A stretch of DNA of 64,000 bases, taken from assembly GCA_965198915.1 (NCBI GenBank), contig CBDAQC010000002.1, forward strand, positions 992,001-1,056,000. Direction: 5' to 3'. The position numbers and the translations under genes were made by a program. This stretch comes from BOG-908 sp965198915 (lineage in GTDB: Bacteria; Pseudomonadota; Alphaproteobacteria; Acetobacterales; Acetobacteraceae). Of the stretch, positions 25,856-34,444 are shown piece by piece; the stretch's first letter is position 1; every line of letters starts with the position of its first letter. The notes beneath the pieces are model-generated. The model ran no database searches. It was not told where the DNA came from and was given only the letters and a program-made list of their open reading frames with translations.

Positions 25856-27891
25856 GCGACGGTTCGGCCTTCGTGCCAAGCCCGCGCCACACGCGGCCTT
25901 GCAAGCCGCAGACCATCGCCGAGCGCCACCAAGTTGGGGTTCAGGAACGGATCACACCGCATGGCGTGCGGCCATTTCTGTGCCACCAACGCCTGTTCGG
26001 CGCGAAACCGGGCGTATTTCGCCGGATCTGCATCTTCCAATCCACGCGTCGAACCTTCCCGATGCATGAGCACCGCATGGGGGGTCCAGACGACGCGCAG
26101 GCCGGCCGCGCGCACGCGCACGCAGAAATCGATGTCGTTCCAGGTCACCGCAAGGTCTTCGTTCATGCCATCGACGGCGACGAACACTTCTCGCCGGACT
26201 GCCAGGCAGGCACCGGTGACGGCGGTAAAATCATGGGCGTAGGCCAGGTGGCCATCATAACCCGCCGCATCGCGCGCGGCGCCGCGCGCGACATGGGTCG
26301 CCTCGCCGGCCGGCCCGAGCACGATGCCGCCGTGCTGCAAGGAGCCGTCCGGATAGAGCAATCTCGCACCGACGGCGCCCACATCCGGCTGCAGGACATG
26401 CGTTACCAACTCGCGCAGCCAGTCCGCCTGCAGAACCTCGACATCGTTGTTCAGCAGCACCAGCACGTGACCGAGGGCGTGTTTGGCGGCATCATTGTTC
26501 AAGGCGGCGAAGTTGAAGGCGCCAGGCCGCCGGAGGACGCGCACGCCCGGGCGTTGCTCCAGACGTGCGAGGAGGTCGAGCGCTGTGGCTTCGATACTTC
26601 CGTTATCGACGACGAGCAATTCGACGGCGGGATAGTCGGTGCGGTGCAGCACGCCATCGCAGCAGGCGGCGAGCAGGTCCGCACGGTCACGGGTGAGAAC
26701 GACGATACTGACCAGAGGCGGCGGCGCGGGCAGGACTGGCGGCGGATGTGGCCAGCTTGCCGCAGAACCGGCAGTAGCCGGCCAGTCGGCGGGCAGGTTC
26801 GCGCGATGGCAGAGCACCGCCGGCAGGTGATGGATGCGGGCCGGCCCTGCAATACGCGCCGCCGAGGCGGTGAGGACCCAGACAGGAGACGATGCGGCAG
26901 GCACACCGCCTGCCGCATCCACCAGCGCGCGGCGGAACACCGCCAACTGGCCGATGGCGTTGCCCGCCAACATGGCATGTTGCGAGTAGGCCGTCTTGAA
27001 CCGGGGTGCGAAGCGGCGTTCTCCGGATATACGGTCCTCGTCGGTGTAGAGCAGGTCGGTGTCCGGGCTGGCGGCGAGCGCGGCCCGCACTTCGGCAAGC
27101 GCGCTCGGTGCCAGCACGTCGCCGGCGTCGAGGAAACACAGCAAGTCTCCACGCGCTGCCGCCAACCCGTCGCGCAGCGGTGCCGCGCGGTCGGCGCCGG
27201 CGGGCAGGCCGGCTACGACGCGCAGGCGCGGCTCGGAGGCGGCAACACGCGACAGCTCCTGCCTGGGCCAGGCCGATCGGAGGCCGGCGACCAGACACAA
27301 CTCCCACGCCCCGTCCGTCTGCAGGCGAAGACTTTCGAGGCTGTCGAGGGCCGCCGGCGCGGTGCTGTCACCGCAGGCCATGATTACGGACAGCAGCCCG
27401 GCACCACCCACCGGACCGATGCTCGCCAGGTCTGCCGGATCCGGCGTGTCGTAAGTCTCGACCCACATCCGATAGGCGGTCTCGTCGTCCGGCGGAGAGT
27501 CGGGCGCCAGCCCCGGAAACAGCGGTATCGCATCCCGGGCGGCGCGCGACTGGCTCAACTCGACAAGCAATTCTGCCCGCGTGGAGCTGACCCTGGCCTC
27601 CACCGAAGCAGCCGGCCGGCCGGGCTGGCTTGTGGTGGCGTCCAGGCACGCGAAACCAGAGACACGCCGGGCGAACGCCGCGTCGGCCATCTCGCCTGGA
27701 CCGTGCAGGGCGATGAACTCCTCGCTTTCGACCAGCGACTGCGCCAGGCTTGCAAGCGTTGCACCTGCTGCCAGCGCGCCGGCCATCGCGTTCAGTCCGG
27801 CGCGGTCGGGAATGCGGCCGAACGCAGTCGCAATTAGGCGTACGACGATCGGCCCGTGCGTGCGCAAGGTCAGATAGGACACGGGCACCAT
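25852..27891 (-). CDS. Glycosyltransferase with DUF4214 domain and two GT2-like modules
   Basis: A 679-residue protein. Residues about 12-70 match DUF4214 (IATAFGRIPDRAGLNAMAGA and SLVESEEFIALHG), a module often fused to sugar transferases. A first GT-A-like segment (LLSVIMACGDS near 167, LLCFLDAGDVLAPSALAEV, LLYTDEDRI) is followed by a full GT2 domain with SIVVLTRDRADLL near 393, LLNNDVEVLQADWL, GACLAVRREVF and TWNDIDFCVRVR. The first module carries DEDRI, as in two-part rhamnosyltransferase-like proteins. The start is ATG 27891 after AAAGGG. Its stop overlaps the GT4 gene. Donor and acceptor are unknown. Confidence 0.87.
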   Translation of the reverse strand: MVPVSYLTLRTHGPIVVRLIATAFGRIPDRAGLNAMAGALAAGATLASLAQSLVESEEFIALHGPGEMADAAFARRVSGFACLDATTSQPGRPAASVEARVSSTRAELLVELSQSRAARDAIPLFPGLAPDSPPDDETAYRMWVETYDTPDPADLASIGPVGGAGLLSVIMACGDSTAPAALDSLESLRLQTDGAWELCLVAGLRSAWPRQELSRVAASEPRLRVVAGLPAGADRAAPLRDGLAAARGDLLCFLDAGDVLAPSALAEVRAALAASPDTDLLYTDEDRISGERRFAPRFKTAYSQHAMLAGNAIGQLAVFRRALVDAAGGVPAASSPVWVLTASAARIAGPARIHHLPAVLCHRANLPADWPATAGSAASWPHPPPVLPAPPPLVSIVVLTRDRADLLAACCDGVLHRTDYPAVELLVVDNGSIEATALDLLARLEQRPGVRVLRRPGAFNFAALNNDAAKHALGHVLVLLNNDVEVLQADWLRELVTHVLQPDVGAVGARLLYPDGSLQHGGIVLGPAGEATHVARGAARDAAGYDGHLAYAHDFTAVTGACLAVRREVFVAVDGMNEDLAVTWNDIDFCVRVRAAGLRVVWTPHAVLMHREGSTRGLEDADPAKYARFRAEQALVAQKWPHAMRCDPFLNPNLVALGDGLRLARPRVARAWHEGRTVA

Positions 27892-27991
27892 CGGCCCTTT
27901 GTTGCTTGGCGCACGGCCAAATGCAACACAGACGCAGCAGGCAGCGGCAGAATGGCAACATCGCCACCTCGCAGCCTGGCAGGATTCACGA

Positions 27992-29407
27992 TCACGCGGA
28001 GGCAGCGAAGACGCGCGCTTGACTGGCTGCGTCCTTCGTTTCTCTGCGTTGCTGCAGGACGCAGGCGAACATCGCATAACTCAAAGCAACCACGGCGAGA
28101 GCGTAGCGCGGTTTGATTCCGTGACTGTAAATCGGTGTCGCCAGCAACGAGAAAACCAGTCCCAGTGCCAGGACAAGATGGCCACGCGGTCGCCCCCGGG
28201 TGCACAGGATGAATACGGCGCATGCGAATCCGGCGATCATGACGAGGAAGTAGACCGGCATCACGGCGCGCAGCAGACCGACGAGCGGTGTCAGGGCCCG
28301 GGGCGTGTCACGGCTGATGTTCGAATGGCTGAACGAGCGCAGGAAATCGACCGACCATTCCGGCAGATCCTTGTCGAGTCCCATTTCGTCATCGAAATGC
28401 GCCAGATAGAATTTCGGCGTCAAATAGAGCGACAGGCCGTAAAGATAAGAGGCCACGAACGTTTGCGGATGGTGAGACACGCCGATCCTGACGATCCGGT
28501 GGCATAGCGCCTGAAAGCGTGGATCGAGCACGTCACTGTAGCCGGAGGCTTTCTGTAGGTAGGCGCGCAGATAGTGCGTGTCGTCCGACCAGACCTGGGC
28601 CGGCCGGTCGTCATAGCGCCAGAGCGCCATGCTGTCGAACGTGGCATGGGTCATTTCAATCCCAGCCGCATTGATGTCCGCCAGCCGTATTGCTGGGGTG
28701 AACACCCCGAGCTCGTAGAGTCCCGACATCTTGTTCAGGAACAGCGTGCCGCGGAAACGCGGGATGCTGACAGCGGCGTTGGAGCCAGCCACCGCCAGCA
28801 CGGCGAGCGGGACGGCCAGGCAGGCAGCAAGCGCGCGCCGCCGGCAGAATGGCTGCCCAGGTCGGAACGAAAGCGCCACGCAGCCCACGCAGGTGGCAAG
28901 CGCAACCGGGACATAGGCAAGCCGCACCCAGAAGGCGAGGAACGCGATGAGACAGAGTCCCGCAAAACCGGACAGGAATCTCGCCCGGCCGGGGGCCGTG
29001 AAACGGTCGAGCACGCGAAGGAACATCAGGAAGAAAGCCAGCGCCAAGGTGTCCGACAGCCAGAAGCGGGTATAGGCTTCCAGCAGAGGGTCCAGCGCGG
29101 CTATGGCGCAGAATACCAGGCAAGCCCGTCTGTCCTGCGGCTGCACCAGCCGGCGCACCGCGAGGATGGCAAGCGCCAGAAGCAGGCATTGGCATGCCGC
29201 TAGCGCGCTGATCGTGCCGGTCGCCTGCACCACCCAGCGCGAGGCGTAGCCATAGGCCCAGGACCGGTCCGGCGGAATCCAGCCGGAGGTGCCGGTCGAG
29301 AGATACGCGGTGGAGTCGCCCAGATAGAACCGCGGCGCGTGGTCCAGCAGCCAGTAGGCCAGGAACGACGCTCCGGTGATACAGGGCGCCCGATAGCGGC
29401 GCAGCAT
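27992..29407 (-). CDS. Multi-pass membrane protein (GT-C-like or polymerase-like) of the polysaccharide island
   Basis: A 471-residue protein with many hydrophobic segments: an N-terminal helix, a large loop with DHAPRFYLGDSTAYL, at least six helices in the middle, and a C-terminal cluster (VYFLVMIAGFACAVFILC and on). An acidic DS/DT motif in the first large outer loop, followed by helices, is reminiscent of GT-C glycosyltransferases, but no firm family motif is visible. It could be a lipid-linked sugar transferase or polymerase. Start ATG 29407. It is the first gene of the leftward operon and is divergent from gmd, with about 290 bases between them that hold a shared promoter region. Confidence 0.7.
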   Translation of the reverse strand: MLRRYRAPCITGASFLAYWLLDHAPRFYLGDSTAYLSTGTSGWIPPDRSWAYGYASRWVVQATGTISALAACQCLLLALAILAVRRLVQPQDRRACLVFCAIAALDPLLEAYTRFWLSDTLALAFFLMFLRVLDRFTAPGRARFLSGFAGLCLIAFLAFWVRLAYVPVALATCVGCVALSFRPGQPFCRRRALAACLAVPLAVLAVAGSNAAVSIPRFRGTLFLNKMSGLYELGVFTPAIRLADINAAGIEMTHATFDSMALWRYDDRPAQVWSDDTHYLRAYLQKASGYSDVLDPRFQALCHRIVRIGVSHHPQTFVASYLYGLSLYLTPKFYLAHFDDEMGLDKDLPEWSVDFLRSFSHSNISRDTPRALTPLVGLLRAVMPVYFLVMIAGFACAVFILCTRGRPRGHLVLALGLVFSLLATPIYSHGIKPRYALAVVALSYAMFACVLQQRRETKDAASQARVFAASA

Positions 29408-29697
29408 GGCCCCGCGACTTGTCACGCTGACGGTTTCCGGATGACCGGCGCGGCTGTGAGGAAGGCTTCTCTGCAAAAGAACAGCAAGATGGTTTTTGCC
29501 CCGACGTGTTTGCATGGTGGTCATCCAGGAGCATCGGCCTGCAGCCAGGCGGCGGAACGCGGCGGCTCGACCGCCGGCCTGCGGCCACGCCAGATACCGC
29601 CGCCAGATACCGCCGCAAGTGGACAAAGCGGGGCGCCGCGGTTAGAGCCGCCGCCTGCAGGCTGCCGCAGCGAAAACACCAAAACACAAGGAACGCA

Positions 29698-30681
29698 ATG
29701 CCGACAGCTCTGATAACCGGGGTCACCGGCCAGGATGGGGCCTATCTGACCCAGCATCTGCTGGCCAAGGGCTACCGCGTCGTGGGGCTGATGCGCCGGT
29801 CGGCCAGCTCCGACGTGATAGGCGAGCGGCTGCGCTGGCTCGGCGTGCTGGACCACGTCGAACTGGTGGACGCCAACCTGACCGACCTCTCCAGCCTGCT
29901 GCGCGTGGTGCAGGCGGCCCAGCCCGACGAAGTGTACAACCTGGCCGCGCAGAGCTTCGTCGCCACTTCCTGGCAGCAGCCCTTGCTGACCGGCAACGTC
30001 ACCGGGCTGGGTGCTGCCAACATGCTGGAAGCGGTGCGCCTGATGCATCCTGCCGCGCGCTTCTACCAGGCCTCCTCCAGTGAGATGTTCGGCCGGGCCA
30101 CCACGCCGTCACAGGACGAAACCACCCCTTTTTACCCGCGCAGCCCATACGCCGCGGCCAAGCTGTACGCGCACTGGATGACGATCAACTACCGGGAAAG
30201 CTTCGGCCTGCATGCCAGCAGCGGCATTCTGTTCAACCATGAAGGCCCGCTGCGCGGCATCGAATTTGTCACCCGCAAGGTGACGGACGGGGTGGCACGG
30301 ATAAAGCTGGGCCTGGCCCGCCAGCTCCGGCTGGGCAATCTGGAAGCCACGCGGGATTGGGGCCATGCCAGGGATTACGTCCGCGCGATGCACGCGATGC
30401 TGCAGCAGGACGTGGCGGACGATTATGTCATCGCCACGGGGCGCACTACCTCGGTCAGGGCGCTGTGCCAGATCGCCTTCGGCTATGCCGGGCTGGACTG
30501 GGAGGAACACGTGGTGCTCGACCAGACCCTGGTCCGCCCGGCCGAAGTCAACGTCCTGCTGGGCAATGCCGCCAAGGCCACCCGCGTGCTCGGCTGGACG
30601 CCCACCATCACGCTGGAGGACATGGTGGCCGAGATGGTGGAGGCCGACCTCGCCCGCCATCGCAGCCGCAAGGCAGGCTAG
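29698..30681 (+). CDS. gmd: GDP-mannose 4,6-dehydratase
   Basis: A 327-residue SDR enzyme. ITGVTGQDGAYL at the start is the NADP-binding motif exactly as in GMD, followed by RRSASSDVIGERL and AAQSFVATSWQQP. The catalytic region has SSSEMFG and YPRSPYAAAKLYAHW (Tyr-x3-Lys), and NHEGPLRG and TRDWGHARDYVRAM are family hallmarks. It converts GDP-D-mannose to GDP-4-keto-6-deoxymannose. ATG 29698 has AAGGAA upstream; the longer frame from 29506 has no family features. It is followed after 9 bases by the reductase gene, giving a two-gene sugar pathway beside the glycosyltransferases. Confidence 0.95.
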   Translation: MPTALITGVTGQDGAYLTQHLLAKGYRVVGLMRRSASSDVIGERLRWLGVLDHVELVDANLTDLSSLLRVVQAAQPDEVYNLAAQSFVATSWQQPLLTGNVTGLGAANMLEAVRLMHPAARFYQASSSEMFGRATTPSQDETTPFYPRSPYAAAKLYAHWMTINYRESFGLHASSGILFNHEGPLRGIEFVTRKVTDGVARIKLGLARQLRLGNLEATRDWGHARDYVRAMHAMLQQDVADDYVIATGRTTSVRALCQIAFGYAGLDWEEHVVLDQTLVRPAEVNVLLGNAAKATRVLGWTPTITLEDMVAEMVEADLARHRSRKAG

Positions 30682-30690
30682 CGCCGCGCG

Positions 30691-31611
30691 ATGCCGCCGC
30701 GGCGCATCCTGATCACCGGCGCTAGCGGCTTCGTAGGAAGGCACCTGACGCCCGCGCTGGCCGCCCTGTTGCCCGGCGCTGTATGCCTTTGCCCGGTGTT
30801 CGACGTCACCGACGAGGCCGCAACGCGTGCGGCGGTGCAAGACGCGCAACCCAACGCCTGCATACATCTGGCGGCCATCGCCGCGCCCACGGCGGCGCAG
30901 TCCGACCCGGATGCGGCGTGGCGCGTCAACCTGCACGGCACATTGCTGCTGGCACGCGTGCTGGCCGAGCTTTCGCCAGGCGCCACGCTGGTCCACGCCT
31001 CCTCAGCAGACGCCTATGGCAGCAGCTTCGCCTCGCATGGGCCGTGCCTGGACGAGACGGCGCCGCTGAACCCCATCAACACCTACGGGGCGACCAAGGC
31101 CGCCGCGGACCTGGCGCTCGGCGCCATGCCGGCGGCACCGCTCCGCATCATACGCGTGCGCCCGTTCAACCACACCGGCCGTGGCCAGTCCGCATCTTTC
31201 GTGGTGCCCAGCTTCGCCCGCCAGGTGGCCCGCGTGGAAGCCGGGTTGCAGCGCACGGTGCGCGTGGGCGCGCTGGACACGATGCGTGATTTCCTCGACG
31301 TGCGCGACGTCTGCCGCGCCTACGCGCTGTGCCTGCTGCACGCGGACGCCCTGCCCGCCCGCGCGATATTCAACATCGCCTCCGGCCGGGCGCGTTCGAT
31401 CCGGTCGGTACTGGACGGGCTGATCGGGCTGTCCAAGGCTGCCATCGATGTCGAGACGGACCCGGACCGCTTGCGCCCGTCCGAGATCCAGTCCGCGTCA
31501 GGAGACTGCGCCCTGGCCGGGCGGCTGCTTGGTTGGGCGCCGCGGATATCGTGGCAGGAGAGTCTGGGCGAGGTCCTGGACGACTGGCGCGACAGTGTTG
31601 CGGGGCAATGA
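30691..31611 (+). CDS. rmd: GDP-4-keto-6-deoxy-D-mannose reductase / NAD-dependent epimerase
   Basis: A 306-residue SDR. ILITGASGFVGRHLTPAL is the dinucleotide site; SSADAYG and NTYGATKAAADL carry the Ser/Tyr/Lys triad; RPFNHTGRGQSASFVVPSF is typical of Rmd. Next to gmd, the simplest role is reduction of GDP-4-keto-6-deoxymannose to GDP-D-rhamnose; a related reductase making another 6-deoxyhexose cannot be excluded. It starts at ATG 30691, nine bases after gmd. A repeat pair begins six bases past its stop. Confidence 0.85.
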   Translation: MPPRRILITGASGFVGRHLTPALAALLPGAVCLCPVFDVTDEAATRAAVQDAQPNACIHLAAIAAPTAAQSDPDAAWRVNLHGTLLLARVLAELSPGATLVHASSADAYGSSFASHGPCLDETAPLNPINTYGATKAAADLALGAMPAAPLRIIRVRPFNHTGRGQSASFVVPSFARQVARVEAGLQRTVRVGALDTMRDFLDVRDVCRAYALCLLHADALPARAIFNIASGRARSIRSVLDGLIGLSKAAIDVETDPDRLRPSEIQSASGDCALAGRLLGWAPRISWQESLGEVLDDWRDSVAGQ

Positions 31612-31616
31612 AGATA

Positions 31617-31772
31617 GGGAAGCAAGGTCTTCTTTTTTGAAGAAAAAAAGCAAAAAACTTTTGTCCCCCGCATTTGCACCAGCCGGATGCCTCCGGAGAC
31701 GCCGGGACGCGTCAGCATCGAGGAAGCGAAAGTTTTTTGCTTCTTCTTTTCAAAAAAGAAGGCCTTGCTTCC
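31617..31772. repeat. Composite repeat, inverted pair
   Basis: Leftward unit 31617-31663 and rightward unit 31727-31772, both well conserved, with outward AAGGCCTT/AAGGTCTT ends. The left end is six bases past the rmd stop; the right end is 13 bases before the phnM start. Confidence 0.88.
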
Positions 31773-31785
31773 TTATCGCCGAAAC

Positions 31786-32922
31786 ATGTCCTCCCCCATG
31801 ACACAGGTCCTGACCAACGCCGCCCTCGTGCTGCCGGACCAAATGGTGCGCGGCCACATCGTCCTGCGGGACGGGCTGATTGCCGAACTGCACCCCGGCC
31901 CCGCACCCGGCACGGACCTGGAAGGTGATTACCTTCTGCCAGGCGCTGTGGACCTGCACACGGACAACCTGGAACGCCAGGTAGAGCCGCGGCAGAACGC
32001 GCGCTGGCCGAGCCGGCCCGCGTTGCTGGCGCACGATTCGCAATGCGCCGCTGCGGGCATCACCACCGTCTTCAACGCGCTCTGCATCGGCCAGGCGGGC
32101 TGGGACAACGACCGGCCGCGTACCTGTGCCGAGGGCGTGGCCGACATGGCGGCCCTGGCACCGAGCGGCCTGCTGAAGGCCGAGCACTTCCTGCACCTGC
32201 GCTGCGAGCTGCCGACGCCGGACATGCTGGCGCAGCTGGAAGCCTATCTGGACCATGCCGCCCTGCGCATGGTCAGCCTGATGGATCACACGCCGGGCTC
32301 CGGCCAGTTCGGGGACGTGACGAGCTGGCGCGCCATGCAGCGCCAGGACGGGCTGGACGCACACGCGATCGATACACGCCTGGCACTTCTGCGCCGGCAG
32401 CAGGCGGAGTGGCGCAGCCCGAACCGCGCTGGCCTGCTGGCCCGCCTGGCCGGCCGCCTCATCGTCACCGCCAGCCACGATGACGCAACCGAAGCCGACA
32501 TCGCCGCCAACATCGCAGACGGCATCGGCACGAGCGAGTTTCCCGTCGGCCTCGCGGCGGCCTGTGCGGCCAAGGCAGGCGGAATGAGGGTCATCGCCGG
32601 CGCGCCCAACCTGGTGCGCGGCGGAAGCCACAGCGGCAACGTGGCCGTCTCCGCCCTGCTGGCATCCGGCCTGGTCGATGCGCTGGCGTCGGACTACGTG
32701 CCGGCGAGCCTGATACATGCGGCCTTCCTCGCCGCCGCCATGCCGGGATCGGACCTGCCGGCCAGCCTGCGCCTGATCACCCGCACGCCCGCGCTGATGG
32801 CCGGTCTGGACGACCGCGGCGCCATCGCGCCGGGGCTACGCGCGGATCTGGTCCGGGTGCGGGTGCATGACGGGGTGCCGGTGGTGCGGCAGGTCTGGCG
32901 GGCGGGGGAGCGGGTGATCTAG
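31786..32922 (+). CDS. phnM: Alpha-D-ribose 1-methylphosphonate 5-triphosphate diphosphatase
   Basis: A 378-residue amidohydrolase-fold enzyme. GDYLLPGAVDLHTDNLERQV contains the metal-binding HxD near residue 57; the QVEPRQNARWPSRPALLAHD segment, the VSLMDHTPGSGQF loop and ASHDDAT are PhnM-specific. PhnM releases pyrophosphate from ribose 1-methylphosphonate 5-triphosphate, a step of C-P lyase phosphonate breakdown. No phnGHIJKL is in the window. Start ATG 31786 (ATG 31798 also possible); the frame upstream is repeat-derived. The DUF1045 gene downstream is the only other phosphonate-linked gene here. Confidence 0.9.
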   Translation: MSSPMTQVLTNAALVLPDQMVRGHIVLRDGLIAELHPGPAPGTDLEGDYLLPGAVDLHTDNLERQVEPRQNARWPSRPALLAHDSQCAAAGITTVFNALCIGQAGWDNDRPRTCAEGVADMAALAPSGLLKAEHFLHLRCELPTPDMLAQLEAYLDHAALRMVSLMDHTPGSGQFGDVTSWRAMQRQDGLDAHAIDTRLALLRRQQAEWRSPNRAGLLARLAGRLIVTASHDDATEADIAANIADGIGTSEFPVGLAAACAAKAGGMRVIAGAPNLVRGGSHSGNVAVSALLASGLVDALASDYVPASLIHAAFLAAAMPGSDLPASLRLITRTPALMAGLDDRGAIAPGLRADLVRVRVHDGVPVVRQVWRAGERVI

Positions 32923-32928
32923 GGCAAA

Positions 32929-33068
32929 AAGGCGGAACCTTTCTTTTTCGAAGAAAGAAGTGAAATACTCTTGTTCCTGGACGGACGCTGAAACAGAAGC
33001 GGCGTCCGGTGACGGCGCGAGAGCGGAACCACGGCTTCTCTTTTCAAGACTTATGGCCTTCTTGCTCT
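32929..33068. repeat. Composite repeat, right half degenerate
   Basis: A leftward unit (32929-32973) with CTTTCTTTTTCG / AAGAAAGAAG hairpin begins seven bases past the phnM stop. A decayed rightward unit (33031-33068, GGCTTCTCTTTTC and GGCCTTCTTGC) ends two bases before the next start. Confidence 0.65.
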
Positions 33069-33069
33069 C

Positions 33070-33762
33070 ATGACCACCTTGCGCGCCGCCCTTTACTGGG
33101 CGCCCGAGCCCGCCGACCCTCTCGCACAAGCCGGCAATTCGTGGCTCGGCTGGGATCCCGAACGCGGTACTCACACCCCGCAGCCGCCAGTCGTCGGCTT
33201 GCCGGACGCCACCGCGGCGCCCCGCTCATACGGCTTCCACGCCACGCTGCGCCCGCCCATGCGGCTTTCCACCGGCTGGGAAGAGTTCATCGCGGCCGCG
33301 CATGCGATTGCCGCGTCGACCGCTCCCTTCGACCTGCCGCCGTTGCACGTGGTGGGCTCTGACGGTTTCCTGGCCTTGCAGGAGACGGCAGCCAGCCCGG
33401 CGCTGCACAGCCTGGCCGATGCCTGCGTGCGCGGCACCGACACGCATCGTCTGCAGCCGGAAGCGGCCGAACTCGCCGGTCGCCGGGCCGCCGGCCTGTC
33501 ACCACGGCAGAACGAGATGCTCCTGCGCTGGGGATATCCTTACGTCATGCAGGAATGGCGTTTTCACATGACGCTCTCGCGACGGCTGGACAGCGCGGAG
33601 ATGCGGCATTTGCGTCCCGCTGCCGAGGCGCATTTCGCCGCAGCGCTCGCCGTCACCCGACGGGTCGAGTCGATTACGGTGTTCACCCAGCGCGAGGGCC
33701 AGGCGTTCCTGGTCGCGGAACGCATCCCGTTCGCGTCCAGCGTTGAGCGTCAGGACAGATAA
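33070..33762 (+). CDS. DUF1045 2H-phosphodiesterase-like phosphonate metabolism protein
   Basis: A 230-residue protein of the DUF1045 family that accompanies C-P lyase genes. Two His-x-Thr motifs are clear: YGFHATLRPP near residue 58 and WRFHMTLSRRL near 163, as in the two-histidine (2H) phosphoesterase fold. In many phosphonate clusters it is found with phnM and may open a ribosyl cyclic phosphate, a job done by PhnP elsewhere; that role is inference. Starts at ATG 33070. It is separated from phnM by a repeat pair. Confidence 0.85.
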   Translation: MTTLRAALYWAPEPADPLAQAGNSWLGWDPERGTHTPQPPVVGLPDATAAPRSYGFHATLRPPMRLSTGWEEFIAAAHAIAASTAPFDLPPLHVVGSDGFLALQETAASPALHSLADACVRGTDTHRLQPEAAELAGRRAAGLSPRQNEMLLRWGYPYVMQEWRFHMTLSRRLDSAEMRHLRPAAEAHFAAALAVTRRVESITVFTQREGQAFLVAERIPFASSVERQDR

Positions 33763-33840
33763 CCGGCTTCCAAAAACAACAAATCGCTGTCGGCGCCTCG
33801 TCACATCCCGAAGCAGCCAAGTCGTGCAGAGGCGGGCAAG

Positions 33841-33882
33841 CGAAAGTTTTTGGTTCTTTTTCCTCGAAGGCTGCTTGCTTTC
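33841..33882 (+). repeat. A/T-hairpin repeat unit, single copy
   Basis: CGAAAGTTTTTGGTTC followed by a shortened core and CTGCTTGCTTTC. It matches the rightward unit but lacks part of the second hairpin arm. It lies just past the stop of the leftward YccF gene. Confidence 0.65.
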
Positions 33883-33910
33883 TCGGCACCGCCCACAACG
33901 AAGCCGTCGA

Positions 33911-34309
33911 CTAACGGCGGGGGATCACGGCCATGCCGACCGGCGCCAGGCTGATTGCCGCCAGCTTGACGTGCTGGAACGCGAACGGAATGCCGATGAT
34001 GGTGACCGCACAGGCGACGGCCGCCACCAAGTGGCCGATCGCGAGCCAGACCCCGAACACCACAAGCCAGATTATGTTGCCGAGCAGACCGAACACGCCG
34101 GTGCCGAGATCATCGCGCCCGGTAAGCTCCCTGCGCGAGACGGCCTCGCGTCCGAACGGCCAGAGCGAGAAGGACGCGATGTTGAAACAGGCGCGCGCCC
34201 AGGGCAGGCCGATGATGCTGATCGCGGCGACTACGCCGGCGAGGAACCAGCCGATGGCCAGGACGAAGCCACCGAATAGCACCCACAAACAATTTAGAAG
34301 TAAGGTCAA
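33911..34309 (-). CDS. YccF-domain inner membrane protein
   Basis: A 132-residue protein with two YccF (DUF307) halves. The first has LNCLWVLFGGFVLAIGWFLA then PWARACFNIASFSLWPFG; the second LGNIIWLVVFGVWLAIGH then TIIGIPFAFQHVKLAAISLAPVG. Each half contributes hydrophobic helices ending in the conserved I/L-x-L-x-P-x-G. The function is unknown. The frame stays open to 34330 inside a repeat, but homology to E. coli YccF begins at TTG 34309, which directly abuts the repeat, so the repeat supplies the leader. No clear ribosome site is seen. Confidence 0.82.
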   Translation of the reverse strand: MTLLLNCLWVLFGGFVLAIGWFLAGVVAAISIIGLPWARACFNIASFSLWPFGREAVSRRELTGRDDLGTGVFGLLGNIIWLVVFGVWLAIGHLVAAVACAVTIIGIPFAFQHVKLAAISLAPVGMAVIPRR

Positions 34310-34443
34310 GGAAGCAATTCTTTTTTGCAAAAAAGAACCAAAAAACCTTTGGTCCGCTGTCGCGGGAGTGTTCTGATACTCCCGCGACAGCGGACCAGAG
34401 GTCTTCTGCTTCTTTTCTTCAGAAAAGAAGGCCTTTCTTGCTT
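34308..34443. repeat. Composite repeat with a perfect 20-base palindromic core
   Basis: Leftward unit 34308-34352 and rightward unit 34396-34443. The core is a perfect inverted repeat: 34350-34369 pairs with 34378-34397, with an 8-base loop. It is of the CCCGCGACAGCGGA subtype. The right end is two bases from the fusA stop codon. Confidence 0.9.
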
Positions 34444-34444
34444 A

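Noticed and set aside
25687..27837. 716-codon rightward open frame
   Set aside because: Opposite a clear GT2/DUF4214 gene; composition is typical of a shadow.
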